Shown here one piece after another: positions 39,177 through 48,398 of a DNA stretch of 61,341 nucleotides. Source of the DNA: JBBKWJ01 sp037968895. GTDB taxonomy: Bacteria; Actinomycetota; Acidimicrobiia; Acidimicrobiales; SZUA-35. The stretch lies in the NCBI GenBank assembly GCA_037968895.1, contig JBBKWJ010000202.1, positions 1-61,341 on the forward strand, in the 5' to 3' direction. The position numbers and the translations under genes are program-made. Position 1 is the stretch's first letter. Each line of letters starts with the position of its first letter. The notes beneath the pieces are model-generated. The model saw only the letters and a list, made by a program, of their open reading frames with translations, was not told the origin of the DNA and ran no database searches.

Positions 39177-42020
39177 CTAGCTACAGATGATCGCGGGATC
39201 GGGATGGCCGGCTACTGGCTGAACCTCGTAGCTAAGGCTTGTGCCCGGTCGGTCGCTATCGGTAAAGGTGCCAGCGCCAGTTGTGGCCTGCCGACCTCGC
39301 CACCACGTTGTGCCACCGTTGACTGAGCGGTGAATGGTGACTTCATCCCACACCACGTTGCTCCACGTCACTACAGCATTCGTGCCGTTTCGGCTGACCG
39401 AGCAACTCGCCGGAACCGGTGGTGGGGGAGGCGTGTCTTCAAGGCACGGCACCGGTTGACCGTACGCAAAACCAGTGAGCGTCTTCACCTGATAGACGAG
39501 AGCGGCGCCTGCTCGATCGCTGTCGACGAACTGGCCAATCGCCGGGTCTTCGACACGGCCCCGCCACCAGAAGGGGCCTTCATTGACCGAGCGTTCAATA
39601 ATGACTTTGTCAGCGGCGTTGAGGTTCGACCAGCTCACAGTGACAGCGCCGCCGCTCCGGATAATCTCGCAGGCAGGGGGGTTAATCGGTGGATCAACAG
39701 GGGCTCCAGGACGATTTGGGGAACTGTTGCCTGACGCGTCTCGTGATACGACGGTGAGTTGGTTGGCGAGCAGATTGGCTTCGGCGATCCACCAGTCGTT
39801 AGTCGATGTCGTGCCGAGGTAGACGTTGCTCTTATATATCTCATACGAAACCACAGCGACGTTGTCGGTGGCCCCGCCGAAGCGAACATTGGTCCGCCCG
39901 TTCACGGTCTCAGTCTTCTTCCAGGTTGGGGCCACTGGGGCAGCGAGGTCGGTGGTTCGTGGTGTCGGATTGATCGAGCTTGGGACCGTGAAGATCTCGA
40001 CCTCTGCGATTTCGAGTTCGGTGGACTCGCCCGCATAGATTCGCATGTATCTGAACGAGTCGTTCAGATCAAACTGTTCGATTCTCGTGGTTCCGGCAGG
40101 CGGACTCTTTGGGCCTGCGAAATGGGTGTAGCCAGCTGATGCTGCTTGGAAGAATGTCGGCTCCGTAATCGGGGTGTTGCTGTAGTAGCCACGCATGATC
40201 CAGTTCAAGTGCGCAGTCCCTCCGCCTACGTCGGTGTGCGGGTAGGCCTTGACTTGCTCAACACCGGTTACCTGGCCAAGGTCGATCTGCCACCAGGAGC
40301 CAGCGACGTGGCGGTCGCCTTGGCGAGTGACCGCGATCGAACCAATAGCGAAGGAGCCGCTGGTGTTTCCGTCGATTGCGCGTTCGGCGTTGTAGAAGTC
40401 TCGTGTCGTCGATTGCGACACGCTTTTCCCGAATGCGATGTTGGTTCTGGATCCAAGCGCTACTCGTTGCGAACGACCCGAAACGCCGCTCTGATTGCCT
40501 GCCATGTCCACGGCAACGACCTGCCAGTCGTAGCTCTGATTGCCAGACAACTTCGGGTCATAGAACGTGGTGCCGCCAGTCGAGCCGACTATGGCGCCGT
40601 TCCGGAGCACAAGATAGGAAACGTCGCCTGAGTTATCGGTCGCCGGTGACCACGACAACCGGATAGATGAAGCAACGCGGGCGCTAACTGTCGGGGGAGC
40701 GGGTACTGAGGGGGCTGTCGTATCTGTTTGTACCGGAGCGGTCGCAGTGGCGACTGAGGTGCCAGACGTACCCGGTGGACAGAAGAGCATGAGGTCGAAG
40801 AGGGCTTCCGATATCCCGCCGACGGAAACCGCTTGTGTGAGTTCGCCGCCGCCGTAGACGCACTGATCAGGTCGGGTGCTCGCCGCAAACACACCGGAAC
40901 GGCCCTGAACGTTCGACGTCGCCCATACCTCGTTGAACGTGTTGGCGTCGACCTGTCGAAGCCACTTCTCGTCGTTGCTGCAATGGCAGCCAATCAGGAT
41001 GGAGTCGCCTTCGACATCGATGGTTTGGGCATCGGCTGAGACCGAAACGTCGCGCAGAATCGCACCGGTCGCGGAATCTAGAATTGCATAGAAGTGAGGC
41101 TTGCCGGCCACGATCAACTGTCCTTGCGGAGCGATCTCGACCGCATACACGTAGCCGGGGTACGGCTGAGCGTGGGGGAGTCCGTTGTTCCAGCCGGGGG
41201 TCAGTTCGTCGTTTGCAGTGTTGACGGTGGCGAGAAGTGCGGCAGAACCGTCGAAGTTCATGCTCGAGAAGCGACCACCAATATGAACCCGCTGGCCGTC
41301 TTGGCTGACGGCAATTCCCCAGACGCCGCCGCCTGACGCAGTCGGTGTCCACGTCGGATCAGGTTGGCCCGTTGCGAGGTTGACGCGGGCAACTCGGCTC
41401 GCCTGGATATGAGTATTGTTCGCGCCACCAGTTAGTCCAAGGAAGTTGCCGCCGACGTAGAGCCAGTTTCCGCTAATAGCGACGTCGTTTATTCGGCCGC
41501 TGTTGCCCGCGACCGAGTCGAGTTTCAGTTTGAAGCTCGGGTCTACGGCTCCCGTTCTGGTATTGATGATCGCAGCTCCGCCGGTATTTGGCCGGCCGTT
41601 GACGGTGGTGAACTCACCGACGATCAGAATCCGCTCGTTGCCGAGGGCGACTATTTCGTACACCGGGCCGTCTGGTTGGGTCCGGAACCAAGAGAGGTAT
41701 TCGCCGGTGCCTTCATCAAATGCGGCGAGGTAGCGATGATCGATATTGTTCCAACTCGACCGGTCGACGACATCGGTGAACGGACCCCCGACGAAGAGCA
41801 TCCCGTCCTGGCCATCCATAGCCCAGATTGACGAGTTGATTGCCGTGCCCCGCTCGGAGTCGAGACCGCTCACGCCGTCGGTGAGGAGCACGACGCCAGT
41901 TGGGGGCGCAATTGCAGCCGCTGGGTCAGGAGAATCGACGGAAATAATTGCTACAGCCGAAAGAACGAGGGCGAAGAAGATCCGCACAATGTGGCGCGAA
42001 GGCGTAGCAGTGGAAGACAC
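39177..42020 (-). CDS. Secreted multidomain protein: propeller, Fn3, discoidin-like, two WRGR-type C-terminal repeats
   Basis: 947 residues, GTG start with a hydrophobic signal peptide (~12-30, cleaved near PAAAIA). A delta-60-like propeller with repeated GGxF-type strands (LFVGGPFTDV, WLYVGGNFLG, VHIGGRFSS) covers ~45-420. An Fn3 domain (~440-525), an F5/8-type C (discoidin) galactose-binding-like domain (~530-690, QSTTRDFYNAERAIDGN) and a short Fn3-like part to ~780 follow. Two ~80-residue repeats end the protein, each opening with Cys and containing VNxGxxWWRGR and D(S)DRxGxxLxY. The same repeat type ends the protein at 45097. No sortase signal. Extracellular binding role inferred. Confidence 0.8.
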   Translation of the reverse strand: MSSTATPSRHIVRIFFALVLSAVAIISVDSPDPAAAIAPPTGVVLLTDGVSGLDSERGTAINSSIWAMDGQDGMLFVGGPFTDVVDRSSWNNIDHRYLAAFDEGTGEYLSWFRTQPDGPVYEIVALGNERILIVGEFTTVNGRPNTGGAAIINTRTGAVDPSFKLKLDSVAGNSGRINDVAISGNWLYVGGNFLGLTGGANNTHIQASRVARVNLATGQPDPTWTPTASGGGVWGIAVSQDGQRVHIGGRFSSMNFDGSAALLATVNTANDELTPGWNNGLPHAQPYPGYVYAVEIAPQGQLIVAGKPHFYAILDSATGAILRDVSVSADAQTIDVEGDSILIGCHCSNDEKWLRQVDANTFNEVWATSNVQGRSGVFAASTRPDQCVYGGGELTQAVSVGGISEALFDLMLFCPPGTSGTSVATATAPVQTDTTAPSVPAPPTVSARVASSIRLSWSPATDNSGDVSYLVLRNGAIVGSTGGTTFYDPKLSGNQSYDWQVVAVDMAGNQSGVSGRSQRVALGSRTNIAFGKSVSQSTTRDFYNAERAIDGNTSGSFAIGSIAVTRQGDRHVAGSWWQIDLGQVTGVEQVKAYPHTDVGGGTAHLNWIMRGYYSNTPITEPTFFQAASAGYTHFAGPKSPPAGTTRIEQFDLNDSFRYMRIYAGESTELEIAEVEIFTVPSSINPTPRTTDLAAPVAPTWKKTETVNGRTNVRFGGATDNVAVVSYEIYKSNVYLGTTSTNDWWIAEANLLANQLTVVSRDASGNSSPNRPGAPVDPPINPPACEIIRSGGAVTVSWSNLNAADKVIIERSVNEGPFWWRGRVEDPAIGQFVDSDRAGAALVYQVKTLTGFAYGQPVPCLEDTPPPPPVPASCSVSRNGTNAVVTWSNVVWDEVTIHRSVNGGTTWWRGRQATTGAGTFTDSDRPGTSLSYEVQPVAGHPDPAIICS

Positions 42021-42089
42021 ACACCTCTATCGGCACCTCGCCCATCGATCTGAACTGACAGGGGCGTAGCTCTGGTCTATTTTGCTGGA

Positions 42090-42503
42090 CTAGTTCTGCT
42101 GGTCCAAATAGCGGACAAATTCGACCCAGTTCCCGTCTGGGTCTTCCACGATCGACATCGTAACGCCGGGACGGATCTCGTTTGGCGGCACCGTGACCTT
42201 GGCTCCGGCCGCTTCGCAGGCCGCCACCATTTCTTCGACATTGGAGCAGTTGATCGTGAAGTAGCGTATGCCGAGCGCTCCGGCGAGGCCGCCGCCAGGC
42301 GATGACTGCGGGTTGGTCGCATGTTTGACTAGTTTGATCATGGAATCGCCGCACATCAGTCGGTGCATCGTTGAGCCGTTACCCATCGGTGTGTCGGCTA
42401 CATGGTCGAAGCCGAGCACATCGCGGTAAAAGGCTAGCGACAGTTCACTATCGGAAATGACGATTCCGAGGTCAATCGCTTGTTTTGTCAACTTGATGTT
42501 CAT
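42090..42503 (-). CDS. VOC-family (glyoxalase-fold) protein
   Basis: 137 residues, one vicinal-oxygen-chelate domain of two beta-alpha-beta-beta-beta units. It has DLGIVISDSELSLAFYRDVLGF at the start and GVTMSIVEDPDGNWVEFVRY at the end. The DPDGNWVEF motif supplies the conserved Glu metal ligand, and the His in the MHRL position is a plausible second. Typical lengths and motifs fit lactoylglutathione-lyase-like or dioxygenase-like members, so the reaction cannot be fixed. It is divergent from fhs across 102 bp. That region contains the IclR-type operator sequence, so it may be coregulated with the C1 genes. Confidence 0.82.
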   Translation of the reverse strand: MNIKLTKQAIDLGIVISDSELSLAFYRDVLGFDHVADTPMGNGSTMHRLMCGDSMIKLVKHATNPQSSPGGGLAGALGIRYFTINCSNVEEMVAACEAAGAKVTVPPNEIRPGVTMSIVEDPDGNWVEFVRYLDQQN

Positions 42504-42515
42504 TGAAAACCTTTC

Positions 42516-42534
42516 TGGCCCACATCGTGGAACT
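42516..42534. promoter_or_regulatory. Operator-like site upstream of fhs
   Basis: TGGCCCACATCGTGGAACT matches 15 of 19 positions of the site before the corrinoid operon (48362-48380). The consensus is a TGTTCCAC...GTGGAACA-like palindrome. A further TGTTC-N9-GAACA motif overlaps at 42534-42552. Located between divergent VOC and fhs genes, it is a probable IclR target. Confidence 0.55.
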
Positions 42535-42605
42535 GTTCCTTATCGTAGAACAACCTGCTATCGTGACCGGCGTCTCACTTCGATAGATCGTGTAAGGACC
42601 ACACC

Positions 42606-44303
42606 ATGGCATTTCCCTCTGACCTTGAGATCGCACGCTCGACTTCCCTCGATCCGCTGCCAGATATCGCAGCCCAGATGGGTATCGGTCCGGACATGCT
42701 TGAACCGTACGGCTCAAGCCTGGCGAAGATCAAGCTCGAAGCGATCGACACGCTCGCTGATCGTCCAAACGCGAAATACGTTGTTGTTACTGCGGTGACT
42801 CCGACTCCACTCGGCGAGGGCAAGACAACGACCACCGTCGGACTTGGCCAAGCAATGAAGCATGTCGGCAAATCGGCCGTTATCTCACTGCGTCAACCAT
42901 CAATGGGGCCGACCTTTGGCATCAAAGGTGGAGCGGCCGGTGGTGGTTACGCCCAGGTCATTCCGATGGAACTGCTCAACCTCCACCTCACTGGCGACTT
43001 CCACGCCGTCACCGCCGCCCACAACTTGTTGTCGGCGATGGTTGACAATCATCTGCACCACGGCAACGAACTCGGGCTCGATCTCCACAACATCACCTGG
43101 CGTCGAGTAATGGATGTCAACGATCGTGCGCTTCGAAACATCATCGTTGGCCTCGGCACGCGACTGGACGGCGTCACTCGTCAGACCGGCTTCGACATCA
43201 CCGCGGCTTCTGAGGTCATGGCCATTCTCGCCCTGACCACATCGGTCGAAGACATGCGAGCCCGCTTCGGTCGAATTGTTGTTGGCTACACCCCTGCGGG
43301 CGAGCCCGTAACCGCTGAGCAACTCGGCGCCGCCGGTTCTATGGCCGTCATGATGCGTGAGGCAATCAAGCCAAACCTCTTGCAGACCCTCGAGCACACT
43401 CCTGTCATCGTGCACGCCGGCCCGTTCGGCAACATTGCGCACGGCAACTCATCGATTGTCGGTGACCTCATCGGCATCAAGGGTGGCGACTACCTGATCA
43501 CCGAGGCCGGCTTCGGTGCCGACATGGGAGCCGAGCGCTTCTTCAACATCAAGTGCCGGGCCTCTGGCCTTGTGCCAGACGCCGCAGTATTGGTGGCGAC
43601 AGTGCGAGCGTTGAAAGCCCACTCTGGCCGCCACAACATCGTCGCTGGCAAAGACCTTCCACCCGATCTTCTGGCCGAGAACCCAGACGATGTCTTTGCT
43701 GGTGCCGCCAACCTTGTGAAGCAGATTGAGAACGTGCGGGCGCATGGCGTGTCGCCCGTTGTTGCCATCAACGCATTCCCGACCGACCATCCCTCAGAGC
43801 ACGACGCGATCCGCCAGATTGCAGAGGGCGCAGGAGCCAGAGTCGCCGTCTCTACCCATTTCACCGACGGTGGTGCAGGGGCAATCGAACTCGCCGAGGC
43901 AGTCATGGCCGCATGCGAAGAGGCCTCCGACTTCGATTTCCTCTATCCAAGCGACAGCTCGCTTGAGTCAAAGATCGAGGCTGTTGCGACCAAGATCTAC
44001 GGAGCGGCCAAGGTTGAATACACGCCAATGGCCAGTAAGCAACTTGCGAACTACGAAGCAAACGGATTCGGTGACTTGCCAGTTTGTATCGCCAAGACGC
44101 ACTTGTCGATCTCCGGCGACCCAACCCTCAAGGGCGCCCCGACGGGCCACACGCTGACGGTGCGCGAAGCACGAGCCAGTGTTGGCGCCGGGTTCATCTA
44201 CCCGATCTGTGGCGAGATGCGAACAATGCCTGGCCTTGGAAAGGCACCGGCTGCGAGCCGAATCGACTTCGACGAAGATGGTGAGATCGTTGGCCTTTCA
44301 TAG
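42606..44303 (+). CDS. fhs: Formate-tetrahydrofolate ligase
   Basis: 565 residues, full length. It makes 10-formyl-THF from formate, THF and ATP, or runs in reverse to yield ATP. The P-loop-like TPTPLGEGKTTTTVGL (~66-80), VSLRQPSMGPTFGIKGGAAGGG-type segment, NLHLTGDFHAVTAAHNLL and RRVMDVNDRALR are signatures of the family, as are the closing CGEMRTMPGLGKAPA residues. AAGGA lies 7 nt before the ATG. An IclR-type regulator follows 32 bp downstream. It connects the THF C1 pool fed by the corrinoid methyltransferases and the flavoprotein to formate. FolD is not in the window. Confidence 0.95.
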   Translation: MAFPSDLEIARSTSLDPLPDIAAQMGIGPDMLEPYGSSLAKIKLEAIDTLADRPNAKYVVVTAVTPTPLGEGKTTTTVGLGQAMKHVGKSAVISLRQPSMGPTFGIKGGAAGGGYAQVIPMELLNLHLTGDFHAVTAAHNLLSAMVDNHLHHGNELGLDLHNITWRRVMDVNDRALRNIIVGLGTRLDGVTRQTGFDITAASEVMAILALTTSVEDMRARFGRIVVGYTPAGEPVTAEQLGAAGSMAVMMREAIKPNLLQTLEHTPVIVHAGPFGNIAHGNSSIVGDLIGIKGGDYLITEAGFGADMGAERFFNIKCRASGLVPDAAVLVATVRALKAHSGRHNIVAGKDLPPDLLAENPDDVFAGAANLVKQIENVRAHGVSPVVAINAFPTDHPSEHDAIRQIAEGAGARVAVSTHFTDGGAGAIELAEAVMAACEEASDFDFLYPSDSSLESKIEAVATKIYGAAKVEYTPMASKQLANYEANGFGDLPVCIAKTHLSISGDPTLKGAPTGHTLTVREARASVGAGFIYPICGEMRTMPGLGKAPAASRIDFDEDGEIVGLS

Positions 44304-44335
44304 CGCCGAGCGACTCAGGCCGATTGGAGCTTGCG

Positions 44336-45091
44336 GTGTCGTCCGTACAGAGCGTTGAACGAGCGTTCCGGATTCTCGATGGTCTAGCCGGGGGTTCGAA
44401 GAAAGTCACCGAACTCGCAGACCGGATTGAGTTACCGAAAAGCACGGTGTCGCGGCTGTTGTCCACGATGCACGCAATCGGCATCGTGCAGACTGATCCT
44501 GACAATGGCGAATACGAGCTTGGGGCCGCATTCTACGCGATGGCTTCGGCTGGGCTTCCTGACGCCTCGGTTACGGCGGCGGCCCAGCCGTATCTTGTTG
44601 ATCTGGCATTCACCGTCAGTGAGGCAACCGGGCTGTCGGTTCTCGAGGGCGACGAGGTTCTGTTTGTAAGCGACAATGCAGCCCGCTCCGATATCCAGAT
44701 GCGAGATTGGACCGGTGAACGGACCGCTGTGCACCTGGTGCCTTCTGGTCTAGTGATGATGGCGTCGTGGCCTGATGAACGCGTGAACAACTATCTCAGC
44801 AAGCCGCTCCTGGCGACTACAGGGTTGTCTGTCACTGACCCTGATCTCATTCGCGCTCGTCTTGAGAGAATCAAGACCCAGGGCTACGAAATCGTTCGCG
44901 GTGAGTTTGTTGACGACGTCTCGTCCACTGCGGCGCCAGTTCGCAACGCTGATGGCACTGTGGTTGCCGCCATCCACATTCACGGACCGTCGTATCGATT
45001 CTTGCTTGACGAAGCCGAGAGTGTGATTCCCGATTTGCTCGCAGCAGCTGCTCGTATTTCCGTCCAGCTCGGCTGGGTCGAGCCCAGCTAA
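44336..45091 (+). CDS. IclR-family transcriptional regulator
   Basis: 251 residues. GTG 44336, preceded by GGAG at 6-nt spacing, gives the family-typical start SSVQSVERAFRILDGLAGG. The N-terminal winged helix (~1-70) has VTELADRIELPKSTVSRLLSTM, and the C-terminal effector domain (~80-250) has QPYLVDLAFTVSEATGLSVL, LVPSGLVMMA and GYEIVRGEFVDDVSSTAAPV with the ligand-pocket pattern of the family. It is downstream of fhs, in the same direction, and is the only IclR gene in the window. The three operator-like sites before fhs, the corrinoid operon and the flavoprotein are natural targets. The effector could be a methylated amine or a glycine-pathway intermediate. Confidence 0.92.
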   Translation: MSSVQSVERAFRILDGLAGGSKKVTELADRIELPKSTVSRLLSTMHAIGIVQTDPDNGEYELGAAFYAMASAGLPDASVTAAAQPYLVDLAFTVSEATGLSVLEGDEVLFVSDNAARSDIQMRDWTGERTAVHLVPSGLVMMASWPDERVNNYLSKPLLATTGLSVTDPDLIRARLERIKTQGYEIVRGEFVDDVSSTAAPVRNADGTVVAAIHIHGPSYRFLLDEAESVIPDLLAAAARISVQLGWVEPS

Positions 45092-45096
45092 CTGAG

Positions 45097-48000
45097 CTAC
45101 GTACAGGGGAGTGGGTCGCCGACTTGGTCGCCTCTCGGGGCGAGGTCGTAGGTGATGGTCGTTCCTGGTCGGTCGGTGTCGACGAAGGTGCCGGTTTGTT
45201 GGCCGTCAACCCGTCCTCGCCAGTATGGGCCGGCTCCGTTGACTACTCGTCTGACGATGAAGGTGTTCCAGGCGAGGTCCGTGAACGTGACGGTGATGTT
45301 GGTGCCGTCGCGGGCGATGCTGCACGACGCTCCGGCAGGTGGCGGTGGCGTCTCACCATTGCAGGGGAGTGGGTTGCCGACTTGATCGCCTCTCGGGGCG
45401 AGGTCGTAGGTGATAGTGGTGCCTGGTCGGTCGGTGTCGACGAAGGTGCCGGTTTGCTGACCGTCAACCCGTCCTCGCCAGTATGGGCCGGCTCCGTTTA
45501 CCACTCGCCTGACGATGAAGGTGTTCCAGGCGAGGTCCGTGAACGTGACGGTGATGTTGGTGCCGTCGCGAGCGATGCTGCACGACGGACCGGCCGGAGG
45601 TGGCGGCGGAGGAGTGACGCCGTCATTGGCCACACCTGGTGTGCCGCCGGTGTTTTGGCTGGCCGCCCAGTTAGCCGGATCATTGGTTGCCGCAGCCGCG
45701 CTGAGCCGGCTGAGTGATGGTCCAAGACCGGCCGCTCCGGTTGGCCATGGGTCGAGGTTGCTCCAGGTCAATGAGTCGACGACAGCGCCAGAGGCTGTTT
45801 GCAGCGTGATGGTTTCGCCCGAGTTGCTCAGGGCGCCGTCGAATTCGCCAATGACGTAGTGAGTAGCCCCATAACTTGCTCGGAAATCACTGTCGCTGCT
45901 GACGAGGAGCGCCTGCGTGTTTGGCAAGATGATTGTGCCGGCGGGGAGCGACATATCTATGCCGTCGCTGATCGTCCAGCCCGAGAGGTCGATCGACTCC
46001 GTGGTTGATGTATTAACCAGTTCGACGAACTCGAACTCGTCTCCGTTGACCGGGTTGTAGTTGATCTCGTTGATCCGGATCGGCGTTGCGCCACTGGCTG
46101 ACGGTGGAATCAAGCCAGACCCGTCGGCCCCCATGTTGGCGTTGAAGATGCTGCGCCGGTCGACCAGACCTTGTACAACTCTCGCCCGCTTCTGGGCGAT
46201 GGTGTAGCCGCCCCAAATGCTGCGATCGAGCTCAGCCTCGGCGAGGTATGGCGCCGCGATCGAGTCGTACAGTTGCTCAAAGTTGGTGTTGAAGAGGTGC
46301 TCGTCGCTTAGCGTGCGCAGACGACGCATGTACATCTGGCGGAACTCGGGATACGCCATAAGCGCCATCATGAAGCGTTGTTCGTTGGCGGCTGGCGTGA
46401 GGAAGTCACCGTCATTATCTTCGGCGTCTCTCACGAAGATCTGATCGATATCCCATAGCCACATTTCCCAGCGTCCGGTGTCATCAGTGTCACGGGAAAC
46501 GTAGTAGTTCGACCACGACGAATCGCTGTGGCGGAGCAAACCAACAACAGCTGCATAGTTGACCATTCGTGGGATGTTGAGGTTCTCCCACATCCACGCT
46601 TGCTGAGCTGCGCTTGGTGGCGCATCGAGTTTCTGTGTGAGTTCCCAGATGTCGCTGAAGTCTTCGTCGTCGCCTTCTTTCTTGTCCCAGTCGCCCGAAG
46701 CGAGAAGGAGTTCCGCCGACGCGCGGGTACGGCCACGGTTGGCGTTGGCTTTGTAGATCGACCAATCGCTTACATCGTGGTAATCACGCCACACACCGTC
46801 GTAGTTGGTGGAGAAACTGCCGATGGCCCAGAACTCGCCATTGCGATGGGAGCGAACCTTGAAATAGTCGGCGTGCAAGGCGCCGGCGGCGATTGCAGTT
46901 TGCCAGCCCAGTTGAGCAACCGGGAAGCGATCGCCTTGGAGGTTGAATTCGTCAACCGGGTAGCGGACGAGACCAGGGAGATCGAGAAGGTGCCCCTTTG
47001 GTAGATCGACCTTCCAGCTCACTTTCACATTGCTTCGCGAACTGTTGCCGCGAATGTGCATCGCCGCGTTATCGAAGACAACCCCGTCAATGGCGATGAC
47101 CGCCTCGCCTTCAACGTCGTCATAGCGATGGTTGGCGAGCAGGTTCTCGTATACCGCGTCTTCCATGAACCATTCGATAATGGGGAGGTTGCTCGATGTG
47201 TTGTTAGCGACCGTGAGGCCGTGGTAGTTGATCGTGTCACTGACGCTCGGCGACGACAGAGCGCCGCCGTTGTTGAGCGCCTCTATTCGGTATCGAATGA
47301 GCGAGCCAGTGGCTTGGCCGGGAACGCTGGCTGACCAGACGCCGTCGCCGTCGCCGCCGACGCTCTCCGGTCCGTCATCCATAGCAATGATGACATCAGG
47401 GTCGAAGCCGATGCGATAGGTGAGCGTTGCCGAGTTGGCGTCGCTGATTGCGGCGGAGACGACCACCGTTTGCTGGGCGCTTGGCCGGCTCGGGTCGGCA
47501 GTCACGCCGTTGATAGTTGGGTTGACAACACCAGTCTGAGAGTTGGGGAGGCCGGCAGTGTGACCACTTGGGTCAACGCTTGCGGTCCAGTTTGCGGCGT
47601 TGTTGTTGTCGGCCGTTGGCTCTATTACTTCGAGGCTCGGCCCATCACCATCGGGACTTGATGGCCACGGCGGGGCGTCGTCGTATGAGACGGTGTCGAT
47701 AAGTGTGCCATCTTGATCGCGGAGGTCGATCGTCTCGCCCCCGTTGCTCAGCGCACCGACGTACTGCGCTATGGCCGTTGGCGAACCGGGGTAGGCATTT
47801 GGATAAGCGAGCAGATTGTCGGTGACAACGAGAAAGGAATTGGCCCCAACGGTTGTGCCATTGGCGAAGCACAAGTCGATCCCGTTGGTGAGGCACCAGG
47901 CCGATAGATCCACCGTGGAGTCGCCCGTGTTGTGGAGTTCGAGAAACTCAACCGCTCGCTCGTCGGTCGGGTGGTACATCATTTCGCTTATCACCACATC

Positions 48001-48129
48001 GGATGGCGCCGCGGCCGCGGGCAACGCTCCTGACATCACCGATCCGATGAGCGCTGCTACTACGACGAATACCCGCGAACGGTAAACCCTGCCGTGACGT
48101 ACGCGTGACTGCATTTCTTGCTTCGCCAT
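45097..48129 (-). CDS. Secreted CotH-kinase / lamin-tail-domain protein with two identical C-terminal WRGR repeats
   Basis: 1010 residues from ATG 48129 (GGGGA 6 nt upstream). A signal peptide (~18-42, cleaved near AAAAPSD) precedes a lamin-tail domain (~42-165, VVISEMMYHPTDERAVEFLEL). A beta-rich domain and a CotH-like kinase domain (~280-620, with RGNSSRSNVKVSWKVDL and WLWDIDQIF) follow, then a second lamin-tail domain (~690-800) and Pro-rich linkers. Two 86-residue repeats end it, each with VNGAGPYWRGRVDGQQTGTF and DTDRPGTTITYDL. CotH proteins phosphorylate secreted proteins; here the role is unknown. The gene sits oppositely oriented inside the C1 island. The start at 48168 is less likely. 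Confidence 0.82.
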   Translation of the reverse strand: MAKQEMQSRVRHGRVYRSRVFVVVAALIGSVMSGALPAAAAPSDVVISEMMYHPTDERAVEFLELHNTGDSTVDLSAWCLTNGIDLCFANGTTVGANSFLVVTDNLLAYPNAYPGSPTAIAQYVGALSNGGETIDLRDQDGTLIDTVSYDDAPPWPSSPDGDGPSLEVIEPTADNNNAANWTASVDPSGHTAGLPNSQTGVVNPTINGVTADPSRPSAQQTVVVSAAISDANSATLTYRIGFDPDVIIAMDDGPESVGGDGDGVWSASVPGQATGSLIRYRIEALNNGGALSSPSVSDTINYHGLTVANNTSSNLPIIEWFMEDAVYENLLANHRYDDVEGEAVIAIDGVVFDNAAMHIRGNSSRSNVKVSWKVDLPKGHLLDLPGLVRYPVDEFNLQGDRFPVAQLGWQTAIAAGALHADYFKVRSHRNGEFWAIGSFSTNYDGVWRDYHDVSDWSIYKANANRGRTRASAELLLASGDWDKKEGDDEDFSDIWELTQKLDAPPSAAQQAWMWENLNIPRMVNYAAVVGLLRHSDSSWSNYYVSRDTDDTGRWEMWLWDIDQIFVRDAEDNDGDFLTPAANEQRFMMALMAYPEFRQMYMRRLRTLSDEHLFNTNFEQLYDSIAAPYLAEAELDRSIWGGYTIAQKRARVVQGLVDRRSIFNANMGADGSGLIPPSASGATPIRINEINYNPVNGDEFEFVELVNTSTTESIDLSGWTISDGIDMSLPAGTIILPNTQALLVSSDSDFRASYGATHYVIGEFDGALSNSGETITLQTASGAVVDSLTWSNLDPWPTGAAGLGPSLSRLSAAAATNDPANWAASQNTGGTPGVANDGVTPPPPPPAGPSCSIARDGTNITVTFTDLAWNTFIVRRVVNGAGPYWRGRVDGQQTGTFVDTDRPGTTITYDLAPRGDQVGNPLPCNGETPPPPAGASCSIARDGTNITVTFTDLAWNTFIVRRVVNGAGPYWRGRVDGQQTGTFVDTDRPGTTITYDLAPRGDQVGDPLPCT
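45104..45600 (-). repeat. 258-bp tandem direct repeat inside the CotH/lamin-tail gene
   Basis: Two units of period 258 bp (45104-45361 and 45362 to ~45600) are nearly identical, differing at scattered third positions. Each encodes one 86-residue WRGR-type domain plus linker. The near identity points to recent duplication or ongoing gene conversion. Confidence 0.8.
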
Positions 48130-48342
48130 GTTTGTTCCCCATCCACTTCGCCCACCGCCAGTGGGCAAGCCAGCACACTAGCAGATAGAACACTCTGAGT
48201 GGTAGGGAACACTGCCAGCGGCGATTTTATGCAGCGCGTTCGTTGATAGTGTTTCCACTTCGTGTGTGCAGTCCTGTGGTGTGCTGTGCGGAGTTGCACT
48301 GATTCGCCGTGACTGTAGACATTCGTCACATCCGAAGCTAAA

Positions 48343-48360
48343 CTGTTCCGGTATGCGGGC
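48343..48360 (+). promoter_or_regulatory. Shared promoter box upstream of the corrinoid operon
   Basis: CTGTTCCGGTATGCGGGC is identical in 15 of 18 positions to the box at 55565-55582 before the flavoprotein gene. The first 7 bases also occur upstream of fhs (42533-42539). It starts 56 bp before the ATG of the corrinoid protein. Confidence 0.5.
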
Positions 48361-48361
48361 T

Positions 48362-48380
48362 TGTCCCACATCGTGAAACA
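48362..48380 (+). promoter_or_regulatory. Operator-like site before the corrinoid operon
   Basis: TGTCCCACATCGTGAAACA has the outer TGT...ACA and inner CAC...GTG pairs of a 19-bp palindrome and matches the fhs site at 15 of 19 positions. It lies 18 bp before the ATG at 48399, so a bound regulator would block initiation. Likely IclR site. Confidence 0.55.
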
Positions 48381-48398
48381 GAAGCCTGCGAGGTCCTC

